DNA of 64,000 nt from Erysipelotrichaceae bacterium (GCA_015059015.1 SVBG01000004.1:62001-126000), one strand, 5' to 3'. Positions 39,248 to 48,572 are shown, numbered from the stretch's first letter. Made by a program: numbers and translations. The notes: generated by a model from the letters alone, not told the origin.

Positions 39248-39297
39248 AGGACCACTTCTTGTCATTTCTTTATTTGCAAGGAGTGGTCTTTTTTTGT
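39248..39297 (+). terminator. Terminator or attenuator after rpmH
   Basis: 14-bp stem AGGACCACTTCTTG/CAAGGAGTGGTCTT (two G-U pairs), followed by TTTTTTT. It would limit read-through into rnpA, helping to keep L34 far above RnpA levels. Confidence 0.8.
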
Positions 39298-39317
39298 GAA
39301 ATAATGAAGGAATTAAA

Positions 39318-39653
39318 ATGAAAAAAAAATATAGAATAAAGAAAAATGAAGAAATTGCAAAAATTGTTTTAAATAAACAAAAAGTAAAAAGTGATTATTT
39401 CTTTATTTATTATAAAAAAAGTGACACAATAACAAGAGTGGCTATTTCTGTATCAAAGAAAATTGGTAATTCGGTAAAAAGAAATCATGCTAAAAGAATT
39501 ATCAGAGAGATTATAAGACCACATTTGAATTCTTTTGGGTTTGTTGATCTTGTTGTTGTTGTTAAAAAAGATTTAAGTGATGTTAGTTTTGAAAAGGTTA
39601 AAAACGATATGTTTCATTGTTTAACTACAATTGATAAAAGATTATATAAATAA
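39318..39653 (+). CDS. rnpA: Ribonuclease P protein component
   Basis: A 111-residue RNase P protein that helps the RNA subunit remove tRNA 5' leaders. The core SVSKKIGNSVKRNHAKRIIRE (43-63) corresponds to the RNR motif, with His in place of the usual second Arg. Normal size and expected position after rpmH. Confidence 0.92.
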   Translation: MKKKYRIKKNEEIAKIVLNKQKVKSDYFFIYYKKSDTITRVAISVSKKIGNSVKRNHAKRIIREIIRPHLNSFGFVDLVVVVKKDLSDVSFEKVKNDMFHCLTTIDKRLYK

Positions 39654-39679
39654 TGAAATAATTACTTTTAGGAGGAAAA

Positions 39680-41278
39680 ATGAAAAAGAAAATAAATTTA
39701 AGTAGAATAACTGTGTTTTCTGTTTTGATTTTTACGCTTTGTTTATTGATGCTTACATCTTGTGGTTCTAAATATGGACAAAAAAATGCTTATTTAGAAT
39801 ATAGTTCTAATAATTCAGCTGGTTGTGGAGGAAGTAGTCAAATTGATTCAAAAGCGGTATGGTTAGAAAAATATATTAGCGAAGGTGTTGTAAGCTCTGT
39901 AGATTCATATTTAGAATACATAAAAAATGAATCATATTATGAACAGGCAGTTACAGAAAAAGAAAACATAAAAGTTAATGGAATGTTTAATGGTCAAGTT
40001 TGTAAATATATTAATGCAGATGGAAATGAAGTTGCTGTTAGAACTTATTTAGGTAACTTAGAAAATTTATTTAATAAATATGTAGATGATGATCATAAAC
40101 AAGCTATTGCAAATAGTGCAGATGATGTTGAAGTAGCAGAACATTTCCAAGTATGTTTAATTGAAAATGATATTGAATTATTTAAAACTTATCTTGGTAA
40201 TATTAATAAAGCTGATATTACATCTATTGATAAAGTTAAAACAGCATTAAATGGAACTGCTGGATGTTTTGATACGTCGAGTGAAAAAGAAGCTATTAAC
40301 GCGTTAAATGAAGTTGATAAAGTAGATGATGCATATTTATTAGGTGCGTTATTCCTAATAAGAATTGATGATAGATTATTAGAAGCAGAACCTGTTACTT
40401 TTAAAGCAAGAACAGTTGGTGAATTCTTTAGTCATTTTTGGAATAATATGTTTATTTTCCCTGTAGCTTGGTTACTATATCAAATTTCTTCTTTATGTGG
40501 TGGATATTATATTTTAGGGTTATTAATTACTACATTACTTGTTAGAACACTTGGTTGGCCAATTTATGCTAAATCAAATAATATGTCACAAAAAATGGCT
40601 GAATTACAACCTGAACTTCAAAAGATTCAAGAAAAATATGCTGGTAGAAATGATGCTGATTCACAACGAATGATGCAAATGGAACAAGCACAATTATATA
40701 AGAAACATAAGATTGGTATCGGAGGATGTCTTGCTCCGTTCTTACAATTCCCTATCTTTATGGCAGTATATAACGCTATTTCTAGACTTCCTTATACAAA
40801 ATTAATTGAAGGTTCAAGATATACTTTAAACTGGGCTAACGAATTAAACGGAACTTTATTTGGTATAAATTTATTTGAAGACCGTAACGGTGGTGGCACA
40901 AATCAATTAATTGGTGTTATAGTTTTAGTGTTATTAGTTGTTGGTACCCAAATATTAAGCCAATTCTTATCACAACGTAGACAAAAATTAGCTCAAGAAA
41001 AGCGTCAAGAAGATATTCCAGCATATCGTAGACAAGCTTATAATCAAACACAAAATCAATCTGCTAACACAATGAAATATATGTTATGGTTTATGATTTT
41101 TATGATGGGTTCATTTGTTTGGACTTCTAAAGCAGGTCTTGGGGTATATTGGTTTATTGGTAATATTTATTCAGTAGTTCAAATGTTTGTTAATAATTAT
41201 TTAAATGATAGAAAATTAGAACAAAAGAAAGATAAAGGTGCTGCATACACTATTTATCCTAATAAGACAAAGAAATAG
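39680..41278 (+). CDS. yidC: YidC/SpoIIIJ membrane insertase with enlarged N-terminal extracellular region
   Basis: A 532-residue insertase, about twice the usual Gram-positive length. It has a lipoprotein signal with the Cys in LMLTSCGS (residue 28). About 220 residues of an unrecognised extracytoplasmic region follow before the first insertase helix (FPVAWLLYQISSLCGG near 255). The conserved domain follows: TTLLVRTLGWPIY with the key Arg, a helical hairpin with LQPELQKIQEKY, then FLQFPIFMAVYNAI, a helix near 410 and the last near 475. It lies 26 nt after rnpA. Confidence 0.9.
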   Translation: MKKKINLSRITVFSVLIFTLCLLMLTSCGSKYGQKNAYLEYSSNNSAGCGGSSQIDSKAVWLEKYISEGVVSSVDSYLEYIKNESYYEQAVTEKENIKVNGMFNGQVCKYINADGNEVAVRTYLGNLENLFNKYVDDDHKQAIANSADDVEVAEHFQVCLIENDIELFKTYLGNINKADITSIDKVKTALNGTAGCFDTSSEKEAINALNEVDKVDDAYLLGALFLIRIDDRLLEAEPVTFKARTVGEFFSHFWNNMFIFPVAWLLYQISSLCGGYYILGLLITTLLVRTLGWPIYAKSNNMSQKMAELQPELQKIQEKYAGRNDADSQRMMQMEQAQLYKKHKIGIGGCLAPFLQFPIFMAVYNAISRLPYTKLIEGSRYTLNWANELNGTLFGINLFEDRNGGGTNQLIGVIVLVLLVVGTQILSQFLSQRRQKLAQEKRQEDIPAYRRQAYNQTQNQSANTMKYMLWFMIFMMGSFVWTSKAGLGVYWFIGNIYSVVQMFVNNYLNDRKLEQKKDKGAAYTIYPNKTKK

Positions 41279-41290
41279 AGGAAAGAATAT

Positions 41291-41917
41291 ATGAAACAAA
41301 AGAAATATTTTGGTAAAAGTTTACAAGAAGTTGAAAAATTAGCAGTTCTTGAACTTGGTGTAGCATATGATGATTTATATTTCGATGTAATTAGTCCTGA
41401 TGGAACTAAAGATGAAGAAATGGAAATTGAAGTTATTGTAGATGCTAATCCAGTTAAAAAGGGTAAAGATTTTTTAGAAAAATTCTTACAAGATGCAAAT
41501 ATTTACGGCTTTGTAGAAAGAAAAATGCGTGATAATGTTGTTGAATATTCAATCACTACAGAAGATGCAAATGGCGCTTTAATTGGTTATAACTCTCAAA
41601 CATTAAATGCTTTACAATTAATTACTTCTTTAATTGTTAATCAATATTTTGATCGTGATAACGAAACTGGTTTAATTGTTAAAGTAGATGTTGGTGATTA
41701 TCGTAAATCACGTGATGAAAAACTAGAAAAATTAGCTGTAAGAGTAGGAAGAGAAGTTGCAAGAACAAAGATTCCGGTAAAACTTCGTTATATGAACGCA
41801 TATGAAAGAAAAATAATTCATAATAAATTATCAACTTGGAGAGATGTTAAAACTCATTCTGAAGGTGTCGAACCAAGAAGATATATTGTAGTTGAACCAA
41901 AATCAGCTGATGAATAA
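41291..41917 (+). CDS. jag: RNA-binding protein Jag (KhpB)
   Basis: A 208-residue protein with the Jag_N domain (residues 1-50), KH domain with IGYNSQTLNALQ at about 98-109 in place of the usual GKRGQTLDALQ, and C-terminal R3H domain (LAVRVGREVARTK, then MNAYERKIIHNKLS). Partner of KhpA in RNA control of cell division and envelope genes. It follows yidC by 12 nt, as in other Firmicutes. Confidence 0.93.
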   Translation: MKQKKYFGKSLQEVEKLAVLELGVAYDDLYFDVISPDGTKDEEMEIEVIVDANPVKKGKDFLEKFLQDANIYGFVERKMRDNVVEYSITTEDANGALIGYNSQTLNALQLITSLIVNQYFDRDNETGLIVKVDVGDYRKSRDEKLEKLAVRVGREVARTKIPVKLRYMNAYERKIIHNKLSTWRDVKTHSEGVEPRRYIVVEPKSADE

Positions 41918-41921
41918 AAAA

Positions 41922-41964
41922 ATAAGAGTAAAAATTTCTTAAAAAGAAGTTTTTACTCTTTTTA
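41922..41964 (+). terminator. Terminator after jag
   Basis: 11-bp stem AAGAGTAAAAA/TTTTTACTCTT with inner TTCTT/GAAG pairing, then TTTTATTT. Confidence 0.8.
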
Positions 41965-42063
41965 TTTAACTCTTTTTATTTTAATAATTTGTAAATGGAA
42001 AAATATTTTGTTATAATCAATCTGTTATAAAATGATTATGATAGGTTTGAAGGAGAATTTGAA

Positions 42064-43263
42064 ATGAAAAATTTAAAAAATCTTTTTATGTTAATTATGA
42101 TTGTTTCTTTAATATTCTTGACAGGCTGCAACGAAAAACACGTTCATAATTATGAAGAAGTGATTATAGAACCTACTTGTACGCAAAACGGATATATTAA
42201 AAAGATTTGCGAATGTGGTGACAACTATATAGAAAAAGAACTTTCTTCAAAAGGGCATACATTTGGTGAATGGGTAATAATTAAAGAAGCTACTAAAGAA
42301 ACTTTAGGTTTACAAGAGAAAAAGTGTATTAATTGTGAATATAAAGAAGAAGAAAATATAACATATAATTATAATGAATATTTAGATTATTATTTTGATG
42401 AAAATATCTCGGTTACAACACAAATTATTGAAAAAAGAAAAAATAGTAACCAAGCAGGTAATGATTATGAAGAGAGTGTATATGATCTCTATTTTTATAT
42501 AAAAAAGACTTCGAGTTTTGATTTACAAAATATTCGTGTGTATGTTGATGTAAAAACAAAAGATGGAATTAAAAGTTCAAAATCTATAACATCTAAAGAT
42601 TTGCAAGGTCCTATGACTATTGTCTCTACAATTAGTATTACTAATTTTCTTGTTAATAAAGTAGTAATAGAAGAAGGAAAAATAAAAAATATAAACGAAA
42701 TTCCTGAATTTTTATATTTTAAGATTTCTTATAATATAATAGTTAATGAACAAGTAGAAAGTTGTGAATTAAATTATAAAATAAAATATGATGATGTAAC
42801 AAAAGAATCATTTAATGGTTATGAACAAAGACAAGTTGTTGTAAGTAGTAGTAACACTACTCAATATGTAGACTATAAAAATGATTATGTATCAATGAAA
42901 TTCTTAAAAGTTCCAGTAGAAACAAGCGGTGATACTGTTAAATATAGTGATTATCGTTTATCAAATGTAAAAATTGTAAAGAACAATTTACCTAAGGAAT
43001 CTTCAATAAGTAAAATTAAAGTAGAAGTATTTGCAGAAATTGGAAATGAAGCTATATTAACAAAAGATTATTTTTCTAAATATGTTAAGTTATTTGTTTA
43101 TGAAGGAGCTTTAGCTGCTGATATTACAAGTTCTAGAACATCATCTTTAGCAGATGAATATGAAGTAGAAAAGATTTATTTCAATGTTGAGATTGAATTA
43201 GATAATGGAGATAGTGCAAATTATAAATTTTATGTTTTAACTTCTGATTTGTTAGAAAAATAA
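42064..43263 (+). CDS. Lipoprotein with Cys-rich N-terminus, paralogue of the 37932 gene
   Basis: A 399-residue lipoprotein (lipobox LTGC, Cys 21). Just after the anchor is HVHNYEEVIIEPTCTQNGY then CECGDNY (about 45-51), the common CxxCG surface mini-module, and a second such module with CINCEY at about 92-97. The remainder matches the 37932-38939 protein almost end to end; this copy exchanged the transmembrane anchor for a lipid anchor plus modules. The core function is unknown. It lies between jag and mnmE. Confidence 0.65.
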   Translation: MKNLKNLFMLIMIVSLIFLTGCNEKHVHNYEEVIIEPTCTQNGYIKKICECGDNYIEKELSSKGHTFGEWVIIKEATKETLGLQEKKCINCEYKEEENITYNYNEYLDYYFDENISVTTQIIEKRKNSNQAGNDYEESVYDLYFYIKKTSSFDLQNIRVYVDVKTKDGIKSSKSITSKDLQGPMTIVSTISITNFLVNKVVIEEGKIKNINEIPEFLYFKISYNIIVNEQVESCELNYKIKYDDVTKESFNGYEQRQVVVSSSNTTQYVDYKNDYVSMKFLKVPVETSGDTVKYSDYRLSNVKIVKNNLPKESSISKIKVEVFAEIGNEAILTKDYFSKYVKLFVYEGALAADITSSRTSSLADEYEVEKIYFNVEIELDNGDSANYKFYVLTSDLLEK

Positions 43264-43305
43264 TAATAACCACTTAGTGATTCTATTTGCTAAGTGGTTA
43301 TTATT
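43262..43305 (+). terminator. Terminator of the paralogue lipoprotein gene
   Basis: Perfect 16-bp stem AATAATAACCACTTAG/CTAAGTGGTTATTATT with a 12-nt loop. Confidence 0.85.
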
Positions 43306-43369
43306 TTATATTTATTTCCGTATTTATTTTTATAAGTAAAATCTATATAATTTTGAAGTAAATATATAT

Positions 43370-43482
43370 ATATATTAAAAATGAAAAGATGATTCTAGGC
43401 AATGAATCATCTTTTCAAGAAACGAGAATTGAATAAAAATTAAGGGCTCTTTGTAAAATGAATACCTTTGATTACAAAGAGT
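43370..43482 (-). ncRNA. Candidate minus-strand small RNA
   Basis: Upstream on the minus strand is a -10 TATAAT (43494-43489) and a 4/6 match to a -35 (ATAACA, 43517-43512). Going down, stem CTCTTTGTAA/TTACAAAGAG (about 43480-43447) is followed by an AT-rich linker and a perfect 14-bp hairpin TGAAAAGATGATTC/GAATCATCTTTTCA (43417-43382) with TTTTTAAT after it. This terminator has no gene to serve on the minus strand, so a roughly 110-nt RNA is the simplest reading. No family is recognised. Confidence 0.4.
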
Positions 43483-43605
43483 ACTTTGATTATAACATAC
43501 TAAAAAATAGTTGTTATAAAAAAAACTTATGAAAATGTTTACAAAAAATAATATAAGATGAAATTTTATAAAATATTTGGTATACTAATATTGAGGTATA
43601 AAAAT

Positions 43606-44970
43606 ATGAGTAATAGTTTAGATGATATTATTATAGGAATTTCAACAGCTTTATCTGAAGGAGCAATATCAATTATTAGATTAAGTGGTAAAGGTTGTAT
43701 TGAACTTGTTAATAGATGCTTTAAAGGAAAGAATTTAACTAAGGCGCTTAGTCATACAATTAATTATGGATATATTATAGATGAAAATAAAGAAATTGTT
43801 GATGAAGTATTAGTAAGTGTGTTTAGAGCTCCTAAAACTTATACAACTGAGGATGTTGTTGAGATTAATTGTCATGGTGGGTTATTTGTTACAAACAAAA
43901 TATATGAATTATTAGTTATTCTTGGAGCAAGACCATCTGAGGCTGGTGAATTTACGAAAAGAGCATTTCTTAATGGTCGTATTGATTTAACTAAAGCTGA
44001 AGCTGTAATGGATATGATAAGTGCTGAAAATAGTTCTGCATTAAAAATCGCAAGTAGAGGTCTTCTTGGTTTTATAAAAAGAACAGTTGATGATTTAAGA
44101 AAAAGACTTTTAGATGTTGTTGCAACAATTAGTGTAAATATTGATTATCCAGAGTATGATGATGTCCAAATGCTTACTACAAACGAAATTAGGCCTGGTA
44201 TTGAAAGTATTTATAAAGATGTGGTTAATTTATTAGAAAAATCTAAAAGCGCAAAATACCTTAAAAATGGGGTTGATACAGCAATTGTAGGACGCCCTAA
44301 TGTTGGTAAAAGTAGTTTGTTAAATGCGTTATTAGAAGAACAAAAAGCGATTGTTACTAATATTCCTGGTACAACAAGAGACTTAGTAGAAGCTAAGATT
44401 AATTTAGGAAGTGTTACGCTTAACTTAATTGATACTGCAGGTATTAGAGAAACTATAGATATCGTAGAACAAATTGGTGTATCTAAATCTTTAGATGTAA
44501 TTGAAAAGGCAGAACTTGTACTACTTGTTTTAGATGGTAGTGAAAAGTTAACTAATGAGGATTTAGAATTATTAGATAAAGTTAAAGATAAAAAACATTT
44601 AGTAATAGTAAATAAAGATGATTTAGGATTAAAAATAGATTTAACTAAATTAAATAATCCAATAGTTATTTCAACTACTAATGAACAATCAATAGATGAA
44701 CTTAAAAATTCTATTTTAAGCCTTATTAAGGTAGAAAATATCCAAAATAAAGATATTACCTATATAAGTAATGCAAGACAAATAGAAAAGTTAAAATTAG
44801 CAAAATTAGAACTTGAAGAAGCACTAAAAGAAATTGAAGAAAATGCGTTTATTGACTTTGTAGATATCCATCTAAGAGCATCTTGGATGTATTTAGGAGA
44901 AATAATTGGAGAAACTTCTTCTGAATCGTTACTAGATGAATTATTTAGTAAATTCTGTTTAGGTAAATAA
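43606..44970 (+). CDS. mnmE: tRNA modification GTPase MnmE
   Basis: A 454-residue enzyme that, with MnmG, makes the 5-carboxymethylaminomethyl group on U34 of tRNAs. The N-terminal folate-binding domain begins with DDIIIGISTALSEGAISIIRLSG. The G domain has GRPNVGKSS and DTAGIRET, and the C-terminus ends in FCLGK with the conserved Cys. The open frame extends 16 codons upstream, but the ATG at 43606 has TGAGGT at 43592-43597 and gives the family start. gidA/mnmG is not adjacent. Confidence 0.95.
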   Translation: MSNSLDDIIIGISTALSEGAISIIRLSGKGCIELVNRCFKGKNLTKALSHTINYGYIIDENKEIVDEVLVSVFRAPKTYTTEDVVEINCHGGLFVTNKIYELLVILGARPSEAGEFTKRAFLNGRIDLTKAEAVMDMISAENSSALKIASRGLLGFIKRTVDDLRKRLLDVVATISVNIDYPEYDDVQMLTTNEIRPGIESIYKDVVNLLEKSKSAKYLKNGVDTAIVGRPNVGKSSLLNALLEEQKAIVTNIPGTTRDLVEAKINLGSVTLNLIDTAGIRETIDIVEQIGVSKSLDVIEKAELVLLVLDGSEKLTNEDLELLDKVKDKKHLVIVNKDDLGLKIDLTKLNNPIVISTTNEQSIDELKNSILSLIKVENIQNKDITYISNARQIEKLKLAKLELEEALKEIEENAFIDFVDIHLRASWMYLGEIIGETSSESLLDELFSKFCLGK

Positions 44971-44980
44971 AGTTTTTATT

Positions 44981-45009
44981 TTGACAAAATTAAATTAATT
45001 AGATATAAT
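44981..45009 (+). promoter_or_regulatory. Promoter of the T-box asnS unit
   Basis: -35 TTGACA (44981-44986), 17-bp spacer, -10 TATAAT (45004-45009): full consensus, just after the mnmE stop. Confidence 0.9.
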
Positions 45010-45017
45010 TATAAAAA

Positions 45018-45335
45018 AATATAATGCGTTGAATAGAAAAGTATAATTAAAGAAATCTATAAAGGGACTTAACGATAGTGAGACGTTAGGAGAAAGTATT
45101 TAATTAGAAATAACATCTATGAGCAAAGAGAAGAAAGAATAAATATTATAAAATTTATATAATATTATTTGATTAGAACTCTTCGTATGCTGGCGTTAAC
45201 AGTAATTAAGGGTAAAAAGAAAATTCTTTTTAAACTAAGGTGGTACCGCGCTTATTTTAGATTAAAGCCTGCTAAATAAACGTCCTTAGAGTAAATATAC
45301 AATATTTGTATATATATTCTAAGGCTTTTTTATTT
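45018..45335 (+). promoter_or_regulatory. T-box leader of asnS
   Basis: The T-box sequence AAGGTGGTACCGCG is at 45237-45250. A terminator follows: CCTTAGA (45283-45289) pairs with TCTAAGG and runs into TTTTTT. Upstream lies a long stem-I region (AGTA near 45040, GACTTAACGATAGTGAGACG). A candidate AAC specifier (Asn) at 45112-45114, followed by A, fits the downstream gene. Uncharged tRNA-Asn would favour antitermination and asnS expression. Confidence 0.9.
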
Positions 45336-45354
45336 ATTTTTAAGGAGAATAAAA

Positions 45355-46734
45355 ATGAAAAGAACAAAAATTAAACAATTATTTTTAGAAAAAAAAGAAG
45401 GTAGTGTACTTGTTTGTGCATGGGTAAGAACTAATAGAGCACAAGCTCAATTTGGCTTCTTAAATGTTAATGATGGATCATGTCTTGCAAATTTACAAGT
45501 AGTTTATGATGCTAAACTAGCTAACTTTGAAGAAATTTCAAAGTATCGTGTTGGTGTATCTGTTAAAATTAAAGGAAATGTTGTACTTACACCTTCTGCT
45601 AAACAACCTTTAGAAGTACATGCGGAAGAAGTAATTATGCTAGGCGACTGTCCAGAAGATTATCCAATTCAACCAAAACGTCACACTAGAGAGTTTTTAA
45701 GAGAAAACGCTCATTTAAGAGCAAGAACTAACCTTTTTAATGCAGTATTTAGAGTAAGAAGTGTAGCAGCTATGGCAGTTCATTCATATTTCCAAAGTCA
45801 TGGTTACGTATATGTACATACTCCACTTATTACTTGTGCTGACTGTGAAGGTAGTGATCAAATGTTTAAAATTACAACTTTAAATATGCAAAATCCACCA
45901 CTAAATGAAGATGGAACAGTAGATTTTTCAAAAGACTTATTTGGAAAGCAATCATTTATTACTGGATCAGGTCAACTTCAAGGCGAAACTTACGCAATGG
46001 CGTTTGGTGATATTTATACATTTGGTCCAACATTTAGAACAGAAAATTCAAATACTAAGACTCACGCAAATGAATTTTGGATGATTGAACCTGAAATGGC
46101 ATTCTGTGATTTAGAAGGTTTAATGGATGTAGAAGAAGAAATGTTAAAATATGTAATTAAATATGTTCTTGATAACTGCGAAGAAGAAATTAATTTCTTT
46201 GATCAATTTGTTGAAAAAGGTTTAAAGAAAAAATTAACTGATTTAGTAGATGCTAAATTTGTTAGAATTTCTCACCATGATGTTGTAGATATTTTATTAA
46301 ATGCTAATCAAAAATGGGAATTTACTCCATCTTATGATGATGATATCGCAAAAGAACATGAAAGATATATTACAGAACATTTTAACGGACCTGTATTTAT
46401 TAAAGACTGGCCAAAAGATATAAAAGCTTATTATATGAAAGTTAATCCAGATGGAAAAACAGTTGCTGCGGTAGATTTAGTTGTTCCGCTATCTGGTGAA
46501 TTAATGGGTGGATCACAAAGAGAAGAAAATTTAGATGTTCTTCTAAAGCGAATGGAAGAAATGCATGTTGAAAAAGACGGTATTGAATGGTATTTAGATA
46601 CAAGACGTTATGGAGGATGTGTGCATTCAGGATTTGGTATGGGGTTTGAAAGATTAATTATGTACCTAACAGGAATTGAAAATATTAGAGATGTAATTCC
46701 GTTCCCTAGAACTCCAAAATCTTGTGAATATTAA
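45355..46734 (+). CDS. asnS: Asparaginyl-tRNA synthetase
   Basis: A 459-residue class IIb synthetase that charges tRNA-Asn. An N-terminal OB-fold anticodon-binding domain (about 15-105) precedes the catalytic core: motif 2 region FGPTFRTENSNTKTHANEFW and motif 3 GFGMGFERLIMYLTG. The TFRTENSNT and HANEFWM segments favour AsnRS over AspRS. The T-box leader with an AAC specifier supports asparagine. Confidence 0.95.
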   Translation: MKRTKIKQLFLEKKEGSVLVCAWVRTNRAQAQFGFLNVNDGSCLANLQVVYDAKLANFEEISKYRVGVSVKIKGNVVLTPSAKQPLEVHAEEVIMLGDCPEDYPIQPKRHTREFLRENAHLRARTNLFNAVFRVRSVAAMAVHSYFQSHGYVYVHTPLITCADCEGSDQMFKITTLNMQNPPLNEDGTVDFSKDLFGKQSFITGSGQLQGETYAMAFGDIYTFGPTFRTENSNTKTHANEFWMIEPEMAFCDLEGLMDVEEEMLKYVIKYVLDNCEEEINFFDQFVEKGLKKKLTDLVDAKFVRISHHDVVDILLNANQKWEFTPSYDDDIAKEHERYITEHFNGPVFIKDWPKDIKAYYMKVNPDGKTVAAVDLVVPLSGELMGGSQREENLDVLLKRMEEMHVEKDGIEWYLDTRRYGGCVHSGFGMGFERLIMYLTGIENIRDVIPFPRTPKSCEY

Positions 46735-46740
46735 AAAAAG

Positions 46741-46772
46741 AAAATGTGTAACTAATTTCAGTTACACATTTT
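46741..46772. terminator. Bidirectional terminator between asnS and the next gene
   Basis: Perfect 13-bp stem AAAATGTGTAACT/AGTTACACATTTT between convergent genes. Confidence 0.85.
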
Positions 46773-46778
46773 TGTTTG

Positions 46779-47921
46779 TTATTTTTTGTTTTTCTTTGGT
46801 TTTAATTTTTTAGGTGCTTTAGTAGATGTAATTTCTTCATCGTCTTGCCAAATTAAGTAATATAATACAGCAAGAATACCAGAAACAACAAATGTAATAG
46901 CTGCTTCTAAGAAAATATCCCAGAAAACGAATTTTCCAAAACCTGCTTTGTATAAATCATTTCTATAACCTTCAAAAACAACACCATCTCCAACTTTTGA
47001 ATTAAAATCTTCAGCATCTTTATATGGATTTGTATAAGTTCCTCTTACTATTTCTTCTAATTCGTCAGTTGTTCCATTTTGAATAGCAGTAGTTAAGTTG
47101 TTTGAACCACTATGGAAAATTGAGAAAGTACATGAATCTAATTCATAGAACCATCTTGCGCTTTCAATATCGTCATCTAAATCACTAGTATAAGACAATG
47201 CTTCAGTCATTGTTGTCAAACGATAAATATATGGAGTTTCATCGTCTGATACACCGTTACCTGTTGCGCCATTATCGTAAATGTATAACGGATTACTTGA
47301 TGCTTGAGTTCCTGTATAAGAGTATTGAGGTAAGTTTGTTCCGTTAGGACCACCATATTCAGCATCTTTAACTTCTTGAATCATTAAATCAAGTTTTGTA
47401 ACACCATAAAGTTCAGTTTCTTCTGATTCACCAGTACCATCAACGAACATAAAATATAATTTATCAACAATGTCAGCTGTTTTATAATTAACATTGAATA
47501 GATAAAGATAGTATGTAAATACCCATTCTTCTGCGTCTGTATTATAAGTTGTTTCAGCATACATAGTTAAATCAAACCATCCAGGAATATGTAATATACC
47601 ATTATCCCAAGTAACACCATTAATCAGATTTTTATTATGTTCTGATGGAGTAGCGTTATATTCTTTTTTAGATTTTACATCATAGAATGATAAACCATCT
47701 TCTATAAGTGCGTAATTTTGAGCTTTCATTTTTTGATAATTTTCAATTTGATCTAAAGCGTTAACTGATTCATAATCTTCAGCATGAAAATAATCATTAA
47801 CGAAATTAACTTTTTTAATATCGTGTTTGTAATAAGAATAAAGACTAATTCCTGTTACACTACCTACGACAATTAACAGCGCAATGATAAAATGCACTAA
47901 TTTAAATTTAATATTTTTCAC
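46779..47921 (-). CDS. Membrane protein of unknown function
   Basis: A 380-residue protein with an N-terminal transmembrane helix (about 9-30), a large extracellular region (about 31-325) rich in Thr, Tyr and Asp, and a second helix (about 328-352), then a basic tail with PKKLKPKKNKK. No known domain is recognised. The minus strand goes against the direction of most genes right of the origin. Confidence 0.55.
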   Translation of the reverse strand: MKNIKFKLVHFIIALLIVVGSVTGISLYSYYKHDIKKVNFVNDYFHAEDYESVNALDQIENYQKMKAQNYALIEDGLSFYDVKSKKEYNATPSEHNKNLINGVTWDNGILHIPGWFDLTMYAETTYNTDAEEWVFTYYLYLFNVNYKTADIVDKLYFMFVDGTGESEETELYGVTKLDLMIQEVKDAEYGGPNGTNLPQYSYTGTQASSNPLYIYDNGATGNGVSDDETPYIYRLTTMTEALSYTSDLDDDIESARWFYELDSCTFSIFHSGSNNLTTAIQNGTTDELEEIVRGTYTNPYKDAEDFNSKVGDGVVFEGYRNDLYKAGFGKFVFWDIFLEAAITFVVSGILAVLYYLIWQDDEEITSTKAPKKLKPKKNKK

Positions 47922-48048
47922 TTTTACCTCCTAAATATTCAGTTGATATTTATTTTCCGATTTATTATACCACTTTTTTAAAAAAATATCAAGCATTAAC
48001 TACAAAAGTTAAAATAAAGTTTATAAAAATATTTTTTTAAATAAAATA

Positions 48049-48077
48049 TTGACATATTTTCGTAATTATTTTATAAT
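48049..48077 (+). promoter_or_regulatory. Promoter of the nfeD-like/paraslipin operon
   Basis: -35 TTGACA (48049-48054), 17-bp spacer, -10 TATAAT (48072-48077), full consensus. Confidence 0.9.
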
Positions 48078-48102
48078 ATTATTGTCAAGGAGGATAAGAT
48101 TT

Positions 48103-48555
48103 ATGTTTTTAATTAATTTCCAACCATGGGGAAATATTTTAATGTGGTTAATAGTTGTTATTATTGCTGTAATAATTGAAATTTCAACATATCAAATCGT
48201 TTCTGTTTGGTTTGCGGTGAGCGGACTTATTACAATGATATTAGCATCATTTAATTGTCCAATTGAAATTCAAATTATTGTATTTGTTATATTAACAGCT
48301 GTTTTATTTGTTCTTAGTAGACCGCTTGTGAAGAAAATTCAAAACAAAAAATCTGATAATTCAACGATTGAATCGATGATAGGAGAAGAAGTTTTTGTTA
48401 CGAAAGCAATTAAGGTAGGAGAAGTTGGAGAAATTAAAGCAAGATATGATTACTATTCGGCGATTGCTCCTCTAGAAACAAAAGATATTCCTGTAAATAC
48501 TGTATGTATAATTAAAGAAATTCGCGGGAATAAAGTTATTATAGAAGTTAAATAA
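48103..48555 (+). CDS. NfeD-like membrane protein
   Basis: A 150-residue protein: hydrophobic segments at about 10-35, 38-55 and 60-75, then a C-terminal beta-barrel OB domain (about 87-150) with MIGEEVFVTKAIKVGEVGEIK. This is the short NfeD1b type that pairs with stomatin-like proteins, as here (17-nt gap). The reading frame opens at 48049, but AGGAGG sits before the ATG at 48103. Confidence 0.88.
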   Translation: MFLINFQPWGNILMWLIVVIIAVIIEISTYQIVSVWFAVSGLITMILASFNCPIEIQIIVFVILTAVLFVLSRPLVKKIQNKKSDNSTIESMIGEEVFVTKAIKVGEVGEIKARYDYYSAIAPLETKDIPVNTVCIIKEIRGNKVIIEVK

Positions 48556-48572
48556 AGGAAAGGAAGAAAATT

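Noticed and set aside
43558-43605. Upstream start for MnmE
   Set aside because: The extra 16 residues are not part of the family, and the ATG at 43606 has a ribosome-binding site.
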